From the NCBI RefSeq assembly GCF_001411495.1, contig NZ_CP012981.1:2480001-2544000 (forward strand): DNA of 64,000 nucleotides, written 5' to 3'. Source of the stretch: Burkholderia cepacia ATCC 25416. Lineage in GTDB: Bacteria > Pseudomonadota > Gammaproteobacteria > Burkholderiales > Burkholderiaceae. Below the pieces are notes generated by a model that searched no databases, was not told the origin of the DNA, and saw only the letters and a program-made list of their open reading frames with translations. The first letter of the stretch is position 1; each line of letters opens with the position of its first letter. The position numbers and the translations under genes were made by a program. Shown here in pieces: positions 17,036-27,516 of this stretch.

Positions 17036-18510
17036 TGAGTCGCGAAGTGTTGATGCTGGTGGATGCGCTGGCGCGCGAGAAAAACGTCGACAAGGATGTG
17101 GTGCTGGGCGCCCTCGAGGCCGCGCTCGCATCTGCTTCCAAGAAGCTGTTCGACGAAGGCGCCGAAATCCGCGTCCATATCGATCGCGAAAGCGGCGAGC
17201 ACGAAACCTTCCGTCGCTGGCTCGTCGTGCCCGACGAGGCAGGCTTGCAGGAGCCGGATCGCGAGATCCTGCTGTTCGAAGCACGTGAGCAGAAGCCCGA
17301 CGTCGAAGTCGGCGAGTATGTCGAGGAACCCGTTCCGTCGATCGAGTTCGGTCGCATCGGCGCGCAGGCCGCGAAGCAGGTGATCCTGCAGAAGGTGCGC
17401 GACGCCGAGCGCGAGCAGATCCTGAACGATTACCTCGAACGTGGCGAAAAGATCATGACGGGTACGGTGAAGCGCCTCGACAAGGGCAACTTCATCGTCG
17501 AATCGGGCCGCGTCGAGGCGCTGCTGCGCCGCGATCAGCTGATCCCGAAGGAAAACCTGCGCGTGGGCGACCGCGTGCGTGCGTACATCGCGAAGGTCGA
17601 CCGCACCGCGCGCGGCCCGCAGATCGAACTGTCGCGTACGGCGCCCGAGTTCCTGATGAAGCTGTTCGAGATGGAAGTGCCGGAAATCGAGCAGGGCCTG
17701 CTCGAGATCAAGGCGGCTGCCCGCGACCCGGGCGTGCGTGCGAAGATCGGCGTCATCGCGTACGACAAGCGGATCGACCCGATCGGCACCTGCGTCGGTA
17801 TCCGCGGTTCCCGTGTGCAGGCCGTGCGCAACGAGCTCGGTGGCGAAAACATCGACATCGTGCTATGGTCGGAGGATCCCGCCCAGTTCGTGATCGGCGC
17901 GCTCGCGCCGGCAGCTGTCCAGTCGATTGTCGTCGATGAAGAAAAGCACTCGATGGACGTCGTCGTCGACGAGAACGAGCTGGCTGTCGCGATCGGCCGC
18001 AGCGGTCAGAACGTTCGTCTTGCTGGCGAACTGACCGGCTGGCAGATCAACATCATGACGCCGGACGAATCCGCCCTGAAGCAGGGTGAAGAACGCGACC
18101 GGCTGCGTGCGCTGTTCATGGCGCGTCTCGACGTCGACGAAGAAGTTGCCGACATCCTGATCGACGAAGGCTTCACGAGTCTGGAAGAGATCGCGTACGT
18201 GCCGCTCAACGAAATGCTCGAAATCGAGGCGTTCGACGAGGACACCGTGCACGAACTGCGCAACCGCGCACGCGACGCGCTGTTGACGATGGCGATCGCG
18301 AACGAAGAAAAGGTCGAGAACGCAGCGCTGGATCTCAAGAGCCTCGACGGCATTACGCCGGAGCTGCTCGCGAAGCTGGCCGAACACGGCGTGCAGACGC
18401 GCGACGATCTCGCCGAGCTGGCTGTGGATGAACTGGTCGACATGACCGGGATGGAAGAGGATGCCGCTAAGGCGTTGATCATGAAAGCACGTGAACACTG
18501 GTTCCAGTGA
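17035..18510 (+). CDS. nusA: Transcription termination/antitermination factor NusA
   Basis: 491 residues. NusA binds RNA polymerase and modulates pausing, termination and rRNA antitermination. Domains in order: N-terminal RNAP-binding domain (1-125), S1 domain (about 130-200, [22 protein letters not shown]), KH1 and KH2 (about 200-345, [25 protein letters not shown] [10 protein letters not shown] and [20 protein letters not shown]), then two acidic repeats with helix-hairpin-helix character ([24 protein letters not shown] and [27 protein letters not shown]). It is translationally coupled to rimP. The leader terminator upstream suggests NusA-responsive control. Confidence 0.97.
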   Translation: MSREVLMLVDALAREKNVDKDVVLGALEAALASASKKLFDEGAEIRVHIDRESGEHETFRRWLVVPDEAGLQEPDREILLFEAREQKPDVEVGEYVEEPVPSIEFGRIGAQAAKQVILQKVRDAEREQILNDYLERGEKIMTGTVKRLDKGNFIVESGRVEALLRRDQLIPKENLRVGDRVRAYIAKVDRTARGPQIELSRTAPEFLMKLFEMEVPEIEQGLLEIKAAARDPGVRAKIGVIAYDKRIDPIGTCVGIRGSRVQAVRNELGGENIDIVLWSEDPAQFVIGALAPAAVQSIVVDEEKHSMDVVVDENELAVAIGRSGQNVRLAGELTGWQINIMTPDESALKQGEERDRLRALFMARLDVDEEVADILIDEGFTSLEEIAYVPLNEMLEIEAFDEDTVHELRNRARDALLTMAIANEEKVENAALDLKSLDGITPELLAKLAEHGVQTRDDLAELAVDELVDMTGMEEDAAKALIMKAREHWFQ

Positions 18511-18601
18511 GAAATGACCATGGCGCACTGATTTGATGGCGGCCGTATGGCCTGACCCGATGCTAACCGCAAGGAATCGGTCCTTGCACTAAGAGGAATG
18601 A

Positions 18602-21529
18602 ATGGCGAGTAACAACGTAGCCCAATTTGCCGCGGAACTGAAAATGCCTGCTGGTGTGCTGCTCGAACAGCTGCAGGCAGCGGGCGTCCAGAAAGCGAGT
18701 GAAGACGATGCGCTGTCCGAAACGGACAAGGCGCGTCTGCTCGATCATTTGCGCAAGTCGCACGGCGCAACCGACGGCGACAAGCGCAAGATCACGCTGA
18801 CCCGCAAGCATACGTCGGAGATCAAGCAATCTGACGCGACGGGCAAGGCTCGCACCATTCAGGTCGAGGTCCGCAAGAAGCGTACGTTCGTCAAGCGCGA
18901 CGACGTGGCCGAAGGTGCGGAACAGGGTCAGGCGCAGGTCGCCGAAGCGGACGACGATGCAGAACTGAAGCGTCGCGAGGAAGAAGCGCGCCGCGAGGCC
19001 GAGCTGCTCGAGAAGCAGGCGCAGGAACTGCGCGAGCGTCAGGAGCGCCTCGAGCGCGAGGAAGCGGAACGTCGTGCCCGCGAGGAAGCGGCCGAAGCCG
19101 AGCGCCGTCGCGCCGAGGAAGAAGCGGCGGCGAAGCGTGCCGCGGCCGAAGCTGCGGCGGCACAGCAGCAGGCAGCGGCACAGCAGGCTGCTGCAGCCGA
19201 ACAGGAAGCGGAGACTCCGCAATCGGCGCAGTCCGCGCAGGACGAGGCGCGCGCAGCCGCCGAACGTGCGGCGCAGCGCGAAGCGGCGAAGAAGGCTGAA
19301 GACGCTGCCCGCGAGGCAGCGGACAAGGCGCGTGCCGAGCAGGAAGAGATCAGCAAGCGCCGTGCGGCGGCAGAAGCCGAAGCGCGTGCGATTCGCGAGA
19401 TGATGAACACGCCGCGCAAGGCCGTCGTCAAGGCTGTCGAGCCGCCGAAACCGGTCGAGCCGCCGAAGCCGGCCGAAGCGAAGGGCACGCTGCACAAGCC
19501 GGCAAAGCCGGAAGGTGCGCAGGCGCGCCCGGCCGTGAAGAAGCCGGCCGGTGCGGCACCGGCAACGACGCAGGCGCCGGCAGGCGCGGGCGACCGCAAC
19601 AAGAAGCCGGGCGCTGGCAAGGGCGGCTGGCAGGACGACGCGTCGAAGCGTCGCGGCATCAAGACGCGCGGCGATTCGAGCGGCGGCGTCGACCGCGGCT
19701 GGCGCGGCGGCCCGAAGGGTCGTGGCCGTCACCAGGACAGTGCATCGTCCTTCCAGGCGCCGACCGAGCCGATCGTCCGTGAAGTGCACGTGCCGGAAAC
19801 CGTGTCGGTTGCCGATCTCGCGCACAAGATGTCGATCAAGGCCTCCGAAGTCATCAAGGTGATGATGAAGATGGGCCAGATGGTCACGATCAACCAGGTG
19901 CTGGACCAGGAAACGGCGATGATCGTCGTCGAGGAACTGGGCCACCGCGCGGTTGCCGCGAAGCTGGACGATCCGGAAGCGTTGCTCGTCGAAGGCGAAA
20001 CCGGTACCGACGCCGAGCAACTGCCGCGTCCGCCGGTCGTCACGGTGATGGGTCACGTCGACCACGGCAAGACCTCGCTGCTCGACCACATCCGCCGCGC
20101 GAAGGTTGCCGCAGGCGAAGCGGGCGGCATTACGCAGCACATCGGCGCGTATCACGTCGATACGCCGCGTGGCGTCATCACGTTCCTCGATACGCCGGGT
20201 CACGAAGCGTTCACGGCAATGCGTGCACGCGGCGCGAAGGCGACCGACATCGTGGTGCTGGTGGTGGCAGCCGACGACGGCGTGATGCCGCAGACGAAGG
20301 AAGCCATTGCCCACGCGAAGGCGGGTGGTGTGCCGATCGTCGTCGCGATCAACAAGATCGACAAGCCGGAAGCGAACCCCGATCGCGTCAAGCAGGAACT
20401 GGTCGCGGAAGGCGTCGTGCCGGAAGAATACGGTGGCGATTCGCCGTTCGTGCCGGTGTCGGCAAAGACGGGCGCGGGCATCGACGATCTGCTCGAGAAC
20501 GTGCTGCTGCAAGCCGAAGTGCTGGAGTTGAAGGCACCGGTCGAAGCGCCGGCCAAGGGTATCGTGATCGAAGCGAAGCTCGACAAGGGCAAGGGCCCGG
20601 TCGCGACGATCCTCGTGCAGTCCGGTACGCTGAACCGCGGCGACATCGTGCTGGCGGGTACGGCCTACGGCCGCGTACGCGCGATGCTCGACGAGAACGG
20701 CAAGCCGACGAAGGAAGCCGGCCCGTCGATCCCGGTCGAAATCCAGGGTCTGTCGGAAGTGCCGGGCGCGGGCGAGGAAGTGATCGTGCTGCCGGACGAG
20801 CGCAAGGCGCGTGAAATCGCATTGTTCCGTCAGGGCAAGTTCCGCGACGTGAAGCTGGCGAAGCAGCAGGCCGCGAAGCTGGAAAGCATGCTCGAGCAGA
20901 TGGGCGAAGGCGAAGTGCAGAACCTGCCGCTCATCATCAAGGCGGACGTGCAGGGCTCGCAGGAAGCGCTCGTGCAGTCGCTGCTCAAGCTGTCGACCGA
21001 CGAAGTGCGCGTGCAGATCGTGCACAGCGCGGTGGGTGGCATCAGCGAAAACGACGTCAACCTCGCAACGGCATCGAAGGCTGTCATCATCGGCTTCAAC
21101 ACGCGTGCGGATGCACAGGCGCGCAAGCTGGCCGAAGCGAACGGCATCGACATCCGCTACTACAACATCATCTATGACGCAGTGGATGAGGTGAAGGCGG
21201 CAATGTCGGGCATGCTGGCGCCGGAGAAGCGCGAAGTCGTCACCGGCATGGTCGAGGTGCGCCAGGTGTTCAAGGTGCCGAAGGTCGGCACGGTCGCCGG
21301 CTGTATGGTCACGGACGGTATCGTCAAGCGCTCGTCGTCGGTTCGCGTGCTGCGCAACAACGTCGTGATCTTCACGGGCGAACTCGAATCGCTGAAGCGC
21401 TTCAAGGACGACGTGAAGGAAGTGAAGCAAGGCTTCGAGTGCGGTATGTCGGTGAAGAACTTCAACGACGTCATCGAAGGCGACCAGTTCGAAGTCTTCG
21501 AAGTGACCGAAGTCGCGCGTACGCTGTAA
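18602..21529 (+). CDS. infB: Translation initiation factor IF-2
   Basis: 975 residues. IF-2 is the GTPase that places fMet-tRNA on the 30S subunit. An N-terminal IF2 helical motif ([24 protein letters not shown]) is followed by a 350-residue charged, Ala/Glu/Arg-rich coiled region and an Arg/Gly-rich linker. A second IF2_N motif ([24 protein letters not shown]) leads to the G domain with [10 protein letters not shown] near residue 484, DTPGH, NKID and SAKTG. Domains II, III and C2 complete the protein. ATG at 18602 follows AAGAGGA. The long low-complexity N-terminus is normal for high-GC beta-proteobacteria. Confidence 0.97.
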   Translation: MASNNVAQFAAELKMPAGVLLEQLQAAGVQKASEDDALSETDKARLLDHLRKSHGATDGDKRKITLTRKHTSEIKQSDATGKARTIQVEVRKKRTFVKRDDVAEGAEQGQAQVAEADDDAELKRREEEARREAELLEKQAQELRERQERLEREEAERRAREEAAEAERRRAEEEAAAKRAAAEAAAAQQQAAAQQAAAAEQEAETPQSAQSAQDEARAAAERAAQREAAKKAEDAAREAADKARAEQEEISKRRAAAEAEARAIREMMNTPRKAVVKAVEPPKPVEPPKPAEAKGTLHKPAKPEGAQARPAVKKPAGAAPATTQAPAGAGDRNKKPGAGKGGWQDDASKRRGIKTRGDSSGGVDRGWRGGPKGRGRHQDSASSFQAPTEPIVREVHVPETVSVADLAHKMSIKASEVIKVMMKMGQMVTINQVLDQETAMIVVEELGHRAVAAKLDDPEALLVEGETGTDAEQLPRPPVVTVMGHVDHGKTSLLDHIRRAKVAAGEAGGITQHIGAYHVDTPRGVITFLDTPGHEAFTAMRARGAKATDIVVLVVAADDGVMPQTKEAIAHAKAGGVPIVVAINKIDKPEANPDRVKQELVAEGVVPEEYGGDSPFVPVSAKTGAGIDDLLENVLLQAEVLELKAPVEAPAKGIVIEAKLDKGKGPVATILVQSGTLNRGDIVLAGTAYGRVRAMLDENGKPTKEAGPSIPVEIQGLSEVPGAGEEVIVLPDERKAREIALFRQGKFRDVKLAKQQAAKLESMLEQMGEGEVQNLPLIIKADVQGSQEALVQSLLKLSTDEVRVQIVHSAVGGISENDVNLATASKAVIIGFNTRADAQARKLAEANGIDIRYYNIIYDAVDEVKAAMSGMLAPEKREVVTGMVEVRQVFKVPKVGTVAGCMVTDGIVKRSSSVRVLRNNVVIFTGELESLKRFKDDVKEVKQGFECGMSVKNFNDVIEGDQFEVFEVTEVARTL

Positions 21530-21546
21530 TCCTCGCGCATCGGCTC

Positions 21547-21583
21547 ATGGGCGGGGCAGGCTTGGGCCTGTCCCGCCCATTTT
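21547..21583 (+). terminator. Hairpin with T run between infB and rbfA
   Basis: ATGGGCGGGGCAGGC-TTGG-GCCTGTCCCGCCCAT followed by TTTT, one mismatch in 15 pairs. It probably acts as a partial terminator or RNA stabiliser, because rbfA follows in the same direction within 65 bases. Confidence 0.7.
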
Positions 21584-21643
21584 CATGGTGGCGCGCCAAC
21601 ACTGGCCGCCGCTTCATCCTGATAAACGGATCACGGATCGATC

Positions 21644-22042
21644 ATGTCCAGGAAACGTACTTCCCCCAATCGCAACGTGCAGATCGCTGACCAGATTCAG
21701 CGCGATCTGTCCGAACTCATCATGCGCGAGGTCAAAGACCCGCGCATCGGCATCGTGACCATCCAGAGCGTCGAACTCACGCCGGATTACGCGCACGCGA
21801 AGGTCTACTTCACCGCGTTGACCGGCGATCCGGCCAAGACGCAGGAAGCGCTGAACCACGCGTCGGGTCACTTGCACAACCTGTTGTTCAAGCGCCTGCA
21901 CATCCATACGGTGCCGACGCTGCATTTCCACTACGACCAGACGATCGAGAAGGCCGTGGAAATGTCGCGCCTGATCAAGGAAGCGAACTCGACGCGCGCG
22001 AAGGACGACGACGAGGCCGACGCGGCTACCAAGGACGACTGA
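21644..22042 (+). CDS. rbfA: Ribosome-binding factor A
   Basis: 132 residues. RbfA is a KH-like 30S assembly factor needed for 16S 5'-end maturation and cold adaptation. Marks: [27 protein letters not shown] at the N-terminus, [59 protein letters not shown]. The C-terminal 20 residues are acidic ([13 protein letters not shown]). It is 14 bases from truB, the usual order. Confidence 0.96.
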   Translation: MSRKRTSPNRNVQIADQIQRDLSELIMREVKDPRIGIVTIQSVELTPDYAHAKVYFTALTGDPAKTQEALNHASGHLHNLLFKRLHIHTVPTLHFHYDQTIEKAVEMSRLIKEANSTRAKDDDEADAATKDD

Positions 22043-22055
22043 GCTCGACCGGCCT

Positions 22056-22988
22056 ATGACGACTGCAGCATCCCAACGTCCGCGCGTGCCCCGGCGCGTG
22101 CTGGACGGCGTCCTCCTGCTCGACAAGCCGGTCGGCCTTTCGAGCAACGATGCACTGATTCGCGCGAAGCGCCTGCTGCTCGCGAAGAAAGCCGGTCACA
22201 CCGGTACGCTCGATCCCCTGGCTTCGGGTTTGCTGCCGCTGTGTTTCGGCGAGGCGACGAAGTTCTCGCAGGATCTGCTCGAAGCGGACAAGACCTACGA
22301 AGCGACGATGCGTCTCGGCCAGCGTACGGCTACCGGCGACGCGGAAGGCGAGGTGATCGACACGCGCCCCGTCGAATGCGACCGTGCGGCGGTGGAAGCC
22401 GCGCTGGCGCGCTTCACCGGCGAGATCGTGCAGGTGCCGCCGATGTATTCGGCGCTCAAGCGCGATGGCAAACCGCTGTATGAATATGCGCGCGCGGGGC
22501 AAACCGTCGAGCGCGAGGGCCGCAACGTGACGATCCTCGCCCTCGACCTGCTCGCGTGCGACCTGCCTGACGTGACGTTTCGCGTGACCTGCAGCAAGGG
22601 CACTTATGTGCGCACGCTGGCAGAGGATATCGGCGAGGCGCTCGGTTGCGGTGCGCATCTGACGATGCTGCGGCGCACGGGCGTCGGCGCGCTGACGCTC
22701 GAGCATGCGGTAACGCTCGATGCGCTGTCCGATGCCGACGAAGCGGCACGTGATGCGTGGCTCCAGCCGGTCGATGCGTTGCTGTCGACGTTTCCGCTGG
22801 TTCGTCTCGATGAAACCAGCGCGAAGCGGTTCCTGCACGGGCAGCGTTTGCCGCTGTCGTCGCTCGACCCGATCGACGCGACCGAAGGCGGGCGTGTGCG
22901 CGTCTACGACGCGACTCGCCTGCTCGGCGTGGCCCGCAAGGCAAACGGCGTGCTGGCGCCGGAGCGGCTCGTCGTCACGGCAGCCTGA
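22056..22988 (+). CDS. truB: tRNA pseudouridine(55) synthase TruB
   Basis: 310 residues. TruB makes pseudouridine 55 in the T loop of tRNAs. The catalytic aspartate is in GHTGTLDPLASGLLP (residues about 48-62). Other marks are LLLDKPVGLSSNDALIRAKRL at the N-terminus, the KTYEATMRLGQRTATGDAEGE segment, QVPPMYSALKRDGKPLYEYAR, and the C-terminal PUA-like domain. A terminator immediately follows, ending the rimP-nusA-infB-rbfA-truB operon. Confidence 0.96.
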   Translation: MTTAASQRPRVPRRVLDGVLLLDKPVGLSSNDALIRAKRLLLAKKAGHTGTLDPLASGLLPLCFGEATKFSQDLLEADKTYEATMRLGQRTATGDAEGEVIDTRPVECDRAAVEAALARFTGEIVQVPPMYSALKRDGKPLYEYARAGQTVEREGRNVTILALDLLACDLPDVTFRVTCSKGTYVRTLAEDIGEALGCGAHLTMLRRTGVGALTLEHAVTLDALSDADEAARDAWLQPVDALLSTFPLVRLDETSAKRFLHGQRLPLSSLDPIDATEGGRVRVYDATRLLGVARKANGVLAPERLVVTAA

Positions 22989-23019
22989 CGCAGCCGCGCG
23001 AACGCGCGCCCGTCGGAAT

Positions 23020-23054
23020 GAAAAAGCCCCGCTTCACGAAGCGGGGCTTTTTGT
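23020..23054. terminator. Bidirectional terminator between truB and the efflux operon
   Basis: AAAAAGCCCCGCTTC-ACG-GAAGCGGGGCTTTTTG-type symmetric hairpin with A and T flanks. It serves truB on plus and the emrB-like gene on minus. Confidence 0.9.
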
Positions 23055-23073
23055 TTGCGTCCAGGCAGCGTGT

Positions 23074-24633
23074 TCAGTGTGCAGCCGATGCCGCGGCACC
23101 TGCATCGCCACCGCCCGAGCGCTCGGGCTTCGTGATCCAGATCAGCCCGATCAGCAGCACGAAGATCGCCGCCGAAATGTAGAACAGGTCGTTCACGCCG
23201 AGCTGCGCGGCCTGCTGCGTGGCCAGGTTGTTGATCAGCCCGTGTGCCTGGTCCCGCGTCAGCCCGAGGTTGCCCATCTGCGTGACGGCCTGGTTGAACG
23301 TCGGGTTGTAGACGTTCGCCTGCTCGACCAGTTGCGCGTGATGGAAGTTGTTGCGATGGTCCCAGGCCGTCTGGAAGATCGACGTGCCGATGCCGCCGCA
23401 CATGATCCGCACGAAGTTGGACAGGCCCGATGCCGCGGGAATGCGGTGGCCGGGCAGGCCCGACAGCGTGATCGATACCAGCGGGATGAAGAAGCCGGCC
23501 ATCGCGATGCCCTGTACGAGCGTCGGCAGCGTCAGCGACCATTCGTCGACCCCCGTTGTGTAGCGCGACCGCATCCAGAAGCACAGCGCAAACGTCAGGA
23601 ACGACGCCGTCGAGATAAAGCGCGGATCGGTGCGCGGCAGGTACTTCCCGGTGAGTGGCGACAGCAGGATCGCGAACAGCCCGACCGGCGCCATCACGAG
23701 ACCGGCGTCGGTCGCCGTGTAGCCGATCTGCGTCTGCAGCCACAGCGGCAACAGCACGAGGTTACCGAAGTACAGGCCGTACCCGATCGACAGCGCGACG
23801 GTGCCGCCGGTGAAGTTCCGCATGCGGAACAGCGACAGGTCGACGACCGGGTGCTCGGCAGTCAGTTCCCAGATGACGAAGAACGCGAACGCGATGACCG
23901 CGGTCAGCGCGAGCACGATGATGGTCGTCGACGCGAACCAGTCGAGATCCTTGCCCTTGTCGAGCATGATCTGCAGCGAGCCGACCCAGACGACCAGCAG
24001 CGCGAGGCCCACGCCGTCGATCGGGGCGCGGCGCACGGCCGATTCCCGATTGCGGTAGATCGCCCACGTCGCGGCGGCGGCGGCGATGCCGACCGGGATG
24101 TTGACGTAAAAGATCCACGGCCACGAGTAGTTGTCCGAGATCCAGCCGCCGAGAATCGGGCCGGCAACGGGCGCGATCAGCGTCGTCATCGCCCATAGCG
24201 CGAGCGCCATCGGCGCCTTGGCGCGCGGATAACTCGACAGCAGGAGCGCTTGCGACAGCGGAATCATCGGGCCTGCCACCGCGCCTTGCAGCACGCGCGA
24301 CGCAAGCAGGAACGGCAGGTTGGGCGAGAGCCCGCACATCCACGACGAAATCACGAACAGGATGATCGACGCGAGGAACAGGCGAACCTGCCCGAAGCGG
24401 TCGGTCAGCCAGCCGGTCAGCGGCACGGAGATCGCGTTCGCGACTGCGAACGACGTGATGACCCACGTGCCCTGGTCGGACGACACGCCGAGGTCGCCCG
24501 AGATGGTCGGGATCGCGACGTTCGCGATGGACGTGTCGAGCACGTTCATGAACACCGCGAGCGATACCGCGATCGTCCCGATCACGAGCTGCCCGCCCTG
24601 CAAGGGCGGGTGAGAGACAGGTGCCTGTGCCAT
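23074..24633 (-). CDS. emrB: DHA2-family (14-TM) drug:H+ antiporter, EmrB type
   Basis: 519 residues, the typical EmrB length with 14 hydrophobic segments. Motif A-type GWLTDRFGQVRLF lies between TM2 and TM3, motif D1 near TM1 reads NVLDTSIANVAIPTI, and motif C-like GAVAGPMIPLSQALLL and APVAGPILGGWIS are present. It pumps hydrophobic drugs or fatty acids with the adaptor and outer-membrane partners upstream. It is the last gene of the minus-strand operon, 28 bases after emrA. The substrate is not deducible. Confidence 0.94.
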   Translation of the reverse strand: MAQAPVSHPPLQGGQLVIGTIAVSLAVFMNVLDTSIANVAIPTISGDLGVSSDQGTWVITSFAVANAISVPLTGWLTDRFGQVRLFLASIILFVISSWMCGLSPNLPFLLASRVLQGAVAGPMIPLSQALLLSSYPRAKAPMALALWAMTTLIAPVAGPILGGWISDNYSWPWIFYVNIPVGIAAAAATWAIYRNRESAVRRAPIDGVGLALLVVWVGSLQIMLDKGKDLDWFASTTIIVLALTAVIAFAFFVIWELTAEHPVVDLSLFRMRNFTGGTVALSIGYGLYFGNLVLLPLWLQTQIGYTATDAGLVMAPVGLFAILLSPLTGKYLPRTDPRFISTASFLTFALCFWMRSRYTTGVDEWSLTLPTLVQGIAMAGFFIPLVSITLSGLPGHRIPAASGLSNFVRIMCGGIGTSIFQTAWDHRNNFHHAQLVEQANVYNPTFNQAVTQMGNLGLTRDQAHGLINNLATQQAAQLGVNDLFYISAAIFVLLIGLIWITKPERSGGGDAGAAASAAH

Positions 24634-24661
24634 GTCGGTTGTCTTTCCGGAGTCGGAACGG

Positions 24662-25876
24662 TTACATCATCTTCGCGACGGCACTCGACTTCGCCGCAGC
24701 CGGCGCCGGTGCGTTGCCGCCGGCATTCTCGGCGATGATGCGGGCGATTTCGGCGTCGGCTTCGTCGCCGTACTTCGCGAACACATTGGTCTCGTAGACG
24801 GTGTTCGGTGCGTTCACGAGCTGGTCGCCGCGTTCGTCCTTGATGTCCACGTCGACCTGCATCGACAGGCCGATGCGCAGCGGGTGCTTGGCGAGATCCT
24901 TCGGATCGAGTTCGATCCGCACCGGCAGGCGCTGCACGACCTTGATCCAGTTACCCGTCGCGTTCTGCGCCGGCAGCAGCGAGAACGCCGAGCCCGTACC
25001 TGCCGAGAAGCCGACCACCTTGCCGTGATAGACCGCCGACGAGCCGTAGATGTCGGCCGTCAGTTCGACCGGCTGGCCGATGCGCATGTGCTTGAGCTGG
25101 ACTTCCTTGAAGTTCGCATCGACCCACACTGCGTTCAGCGGCACCACCGACATCAGCGGCGTGCCCGGCGACACGCGCTGGCCGACCTGCACCGAGCGCT
25201 TCGCGACATAGCCGGTGACCGGTGCGGGCAGCACGTTACGCGCGTTCGCCAGGTACGCGTCGCGAACCTTCGCGGCTGCGGCCATCACGTTCGGATGCGA
25301 TGCGATCGTCGTGTTTGCGGTCAGCGCGCGGTTCGACGCGAGTTGTTGCTGCGAGGCGTCGAGCGATGCCTGGGCGGCGCGCACGGCGTCGCGTGCGTGC
25401 GAGATTTCTTCCTGCGACACGGCGCCCGTCTGCGCGACGGCCACGCGGCGACGGAGGTCGTCCTCGGCCTTCGACAGGTCGGACTGGCGCAGTGCGACTT
25501 GCGCGCGATACTGGTCGTCGTTGACGAACAGACCGCGCACCTGGCGCACCGTCTGCGCGAGATTGGCTTCGGCCTGCTGCAGCGCGACCTGCGAGTCGGC
25601 CGGGTCGAGCACGACGAGCGGATCGCCGGCCTTCACCGTCTGCGTGTCATCGGCCTTTACCGCGATCACGGTGCCGGTGACCTGCGGCGTGATCTGCACG
25701 ACGTTGCCGTTCACGTACGCGTCGTCGGTCCCTTCATGGAAGCGGGCGACGAGGAAGTAGTACAGGCCATACGCGATGGCCGCGATCACGATGACCGCGA
25801 CGAGCAGCGTCATCATCCGTTTGCGCTTGCCGTTGTTCTGCGGCTGCGCGCTGGCGGCGTTTTGTTGGTCGCTCAT
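24662..25876 (-). CDS. emrA: HlyD/EmrA-family membrane fusion protein
   Basis: 404 residues. A single N-terminal membrane helix (MMTLLVAVIVIAAIAYGLYYFLV, about 20-42) is followed by a beta/lipoyl half motif (VTGTVIAVKADDTQTVKAGDPLVVLDPAD), a coiled-coil hairpin (about 95-215), the second lipoyl half (NVLPAPVTGYVAKRSVQVGQRVSPGTPLM) and a beta barrel (VWVDANFKEVQLKHMRIGQPVELTADIYG). This is the periplasmic adaptor linking EmrB to the outer-membrane channel. The C-terminus has an Ala/Pro-rich extra tail. It lies between the outer-membrane gene and emrB with short gaps, in one operon. Confidence 0.94.
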   Translation of the reverse strand: MSDQQNAASAQPQNNGKRKRMMTLLVAVIVIAAIAYGLYYFLVARFHEGTDDAYVNGNVVQITPQVTGTVIAVKADDTQTVKAGDPLVVLDPADSQVALQQAEANLAQTVRQVRGLFVNDDQYRAQVALRQSDLSKAEDDLRRRVAVAQTGAVSQEEISHARDAVRAAQASLDASQQQLASNRALTANTTIASHPNVMAAAAKVRDAYLANARNVLPAPVTGYVAKRSVQVGQRVSPGTPLMSVVPLNAVWVDANFKEVQLKHMRIGQPVELTADIYGSSAVYHGKVVGFSAGTGSAFSLLPAQNATGNWIKVVQRLPVRIELDPKDLAKHPLRIGLSMQVDVDIKDERGDQLVNAPNTVYETNVFAKYGDEADAEIARIIAENAGGNAPAPAAAKSSAVAKMM

Positions 25877-25928
25877 GGCGATTTTCTCCGTCCGTTATTT
25901 CGAGTGTCTGCGTAGTGGTGGCGCCGGA

Positions 25929-27425
25929 TCAGTTGGCGGCCTGTTTTGTCGTCTTGTCGGCATCGGGCGCGGCAAGCGGCGTGCCGGTCGCGTCGAACCC
26001 GCCGCCCAGCGCCTTGATCAGTGCAAGCTGCATGTCGCGCCGGCGCATCTTCAGGTTGGTCACCGTCTGCTCCGATGCGAGGCGGTTGCTGTCCGCGGTC
26101 AGCACCTGCAGCTGCGGCGACAGGCCGGCCTTGTAGCGGATGACCGCGAGGTCGTATGCGCGCGTCGATGCGTCGAGGGCGCGTTGCGCATCGCCCATCT
26201 GGCGATCGACTGCGCGGATCGACGCGACCTGCGTCGCGACGTCGTTCAGCGCGCTGATCAGCGTCTGGTTGTAGTTCGCCACCGACAGGTCGAAGTCCGC
26301 GTAGCGGCCCTTGAGCTGCGCGCGCAGCGCGCCGGCGTCGAAAATCGGCAGGTGGATCGCCGGGCCGAATTGCGCCTGGCGGCTCGCGAAGTTCAGGAAT
26401 TTGCCCCAGCCGAACGCATCGAAGCCGAAACCGGCCGCAAGGTTCACGTCGGGGTAGAACTCGGCCTTCGCTTCCTTCACGTCGTGCATCGCGGCTTCGA
26501 CCTGCCAGCGCGCGGCGACGATGTCGGGGCGGCGCGAGACGAGATCGGCCGGCAGGTTGCCGGGCAGTGCGACATCGCCGCTCGGGTTCATCACGGGCGC
26601 CGCGATCTGCAGCCCGCGATCCGGGCCCTTGCCGAGCAGTGCCGCGAGCTGGTAGCGCACCGTCGTGATCTGCCCATCGAGATCGGACAGCGAAGCCTGG
26701 GTCGTCGCGATATTGCCGCGGGCCGTCTGGCGTTCGACGTTGGTGTCGAGGCCGGCCGACACGCGACCGTCGGTGATCTTGCCGACCGTCTCGCGGTTGG
26801 TGATCTCGCGTTGGGCGATATCGCGCAGCGCATAGAGCTGCGCGAGCGAGTTGTAGGTGCGTGCGACCGACGACGCGAGCGTGATGCGTGCCTGCTGCAT
26901 GTCGGCTTCGGCCGCCTTTTCCTGCGACACGGCGGTGTGCAGGCGCTCGCGGTTCTTGCCCCACAGGTCGAGTTCCCACGACGCGCTCGCGAGCGCGTTG
27001 TTCTCGCTGTACCACTGGCCGCCGTACGGCGGCGGGAACAGCGCGTTCGACGAATACAGCTCACGCGTCCACGAATAGCTGGCTTCCGCCTTGGGCATCA
27101 GGTTCGAGCGCGACGATTCGATGTACGACGACGCCTTTGCGATGCGCGCCTGTGCCTGCGCGATCGACGGATTGCCCTGCAGGGCTTCGTCGATCAGCTT
27201 CGGCAACTGCGGATCGCCGAACTGGCTGGCCCAGTCGAGCGCCGGCCACTGGCCGCCCTGGGCCGGCAGGCTCTGGGCGGATTCGAATTGCGACGCGGGG
27301 GCGATCTGCTTGTCGCTCTTGATGCCGATGTAGTTCGCGCAGCCCGCCAGCGCCAGTGCGGCGACCGCGACGGCGACGGCGGTGCGGCACGACCCGGCGC
27401 GCACGGACAACGGGGAGGATTTCAT
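25929..27425 (-). CDS. OprM/NodT-family outer-membrane efflux lipoprotein
   Basis: 498 residues from ATG 27425, which has AGGGAT upstream; an ATG 12 codons earlier is less well placed. The signal ends in the lipobox ALALAGC. The TolC-like repeated structure is clear: two halves, each with long helical hairpins (ALDEALQGNPSIAQAQARIAKA.. and LSRRPDIVAARWQVEAAMHDVKEAKAEFYPDVNLAAGFGF). It forms the outer-membrane duct for the EmrAB-like pump. It starts about 90 bases after marR, and a palindrome overlapping the marR stop lies in between. Confidence 0.93.
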   Translation of the reverse strand: MKSSPLSVRAGSCRTAVAVAVAALALAGCANYIGIKSDKQIAPASQFESAQSLPAQGGQWPALDWASQFGDPQLPKLIDEALQGNPSIAQAQARIAKASSYIESSRSNLMPKAEASYSWTRELYSSNALFPPPYGGQWYSENNALASASWELDLWGKNRERLHTAVSQEKAAEADMQQARITLASSVARTYNSLAQLYALRDIAQREITNRETVGKITDGRVSAGLDTNVERQTARGNIATTQASLSDLDGQITTVRYQLAALLGKGPDRGLQIAAPVMNPSGDVALPGNLPADLVSRRPDIVAARWQVEAAMHDVKEAKAEFYPDVNLAAGFGFDAFGWGKFLNFASRQAQFGPAIHLPIFDAGALRAQLKGRYADFDLSVANYNQTLISALNDVATQVASIRAVDRQMGDAQRALDASTRAYDLAVIRYKAGLSPQLQVLTADSNRLASEQTVTNLKMRRRDMQLALIKALGGGFDATGTPLAAPDADKTTKQAAN

Positions 27426-27493
27426 CGCGCTGATCCCTGACTCGGAATGAATGATGGACACTGCAAGGATTTCCTTACATTAATCTGTCAAAA

Positions 27494-27516
27494 GTAATTG
27501 TTATGGCAACTATTAC
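27494..27516 (-). promoter_or_regulatory. Candidate MarR operator upstream of the efflux genes
   Basis: An inverted repeat GTAATTGTT (27494-27502), five bases, AACTATTAC (27508-27516), with eight of nine arm positions pairing. It overlaps the marR stop and precedes the outer-membrane gene. A related half site CAATAGTTG lies at 28020-28028 just upstream of marR. Confidence 0.6.

Noticed and set aside
18563..21430. 955-codon minus-strand open frame
   Set aside because: Antisense to infB; Arg/Leu/His-rich shadow.
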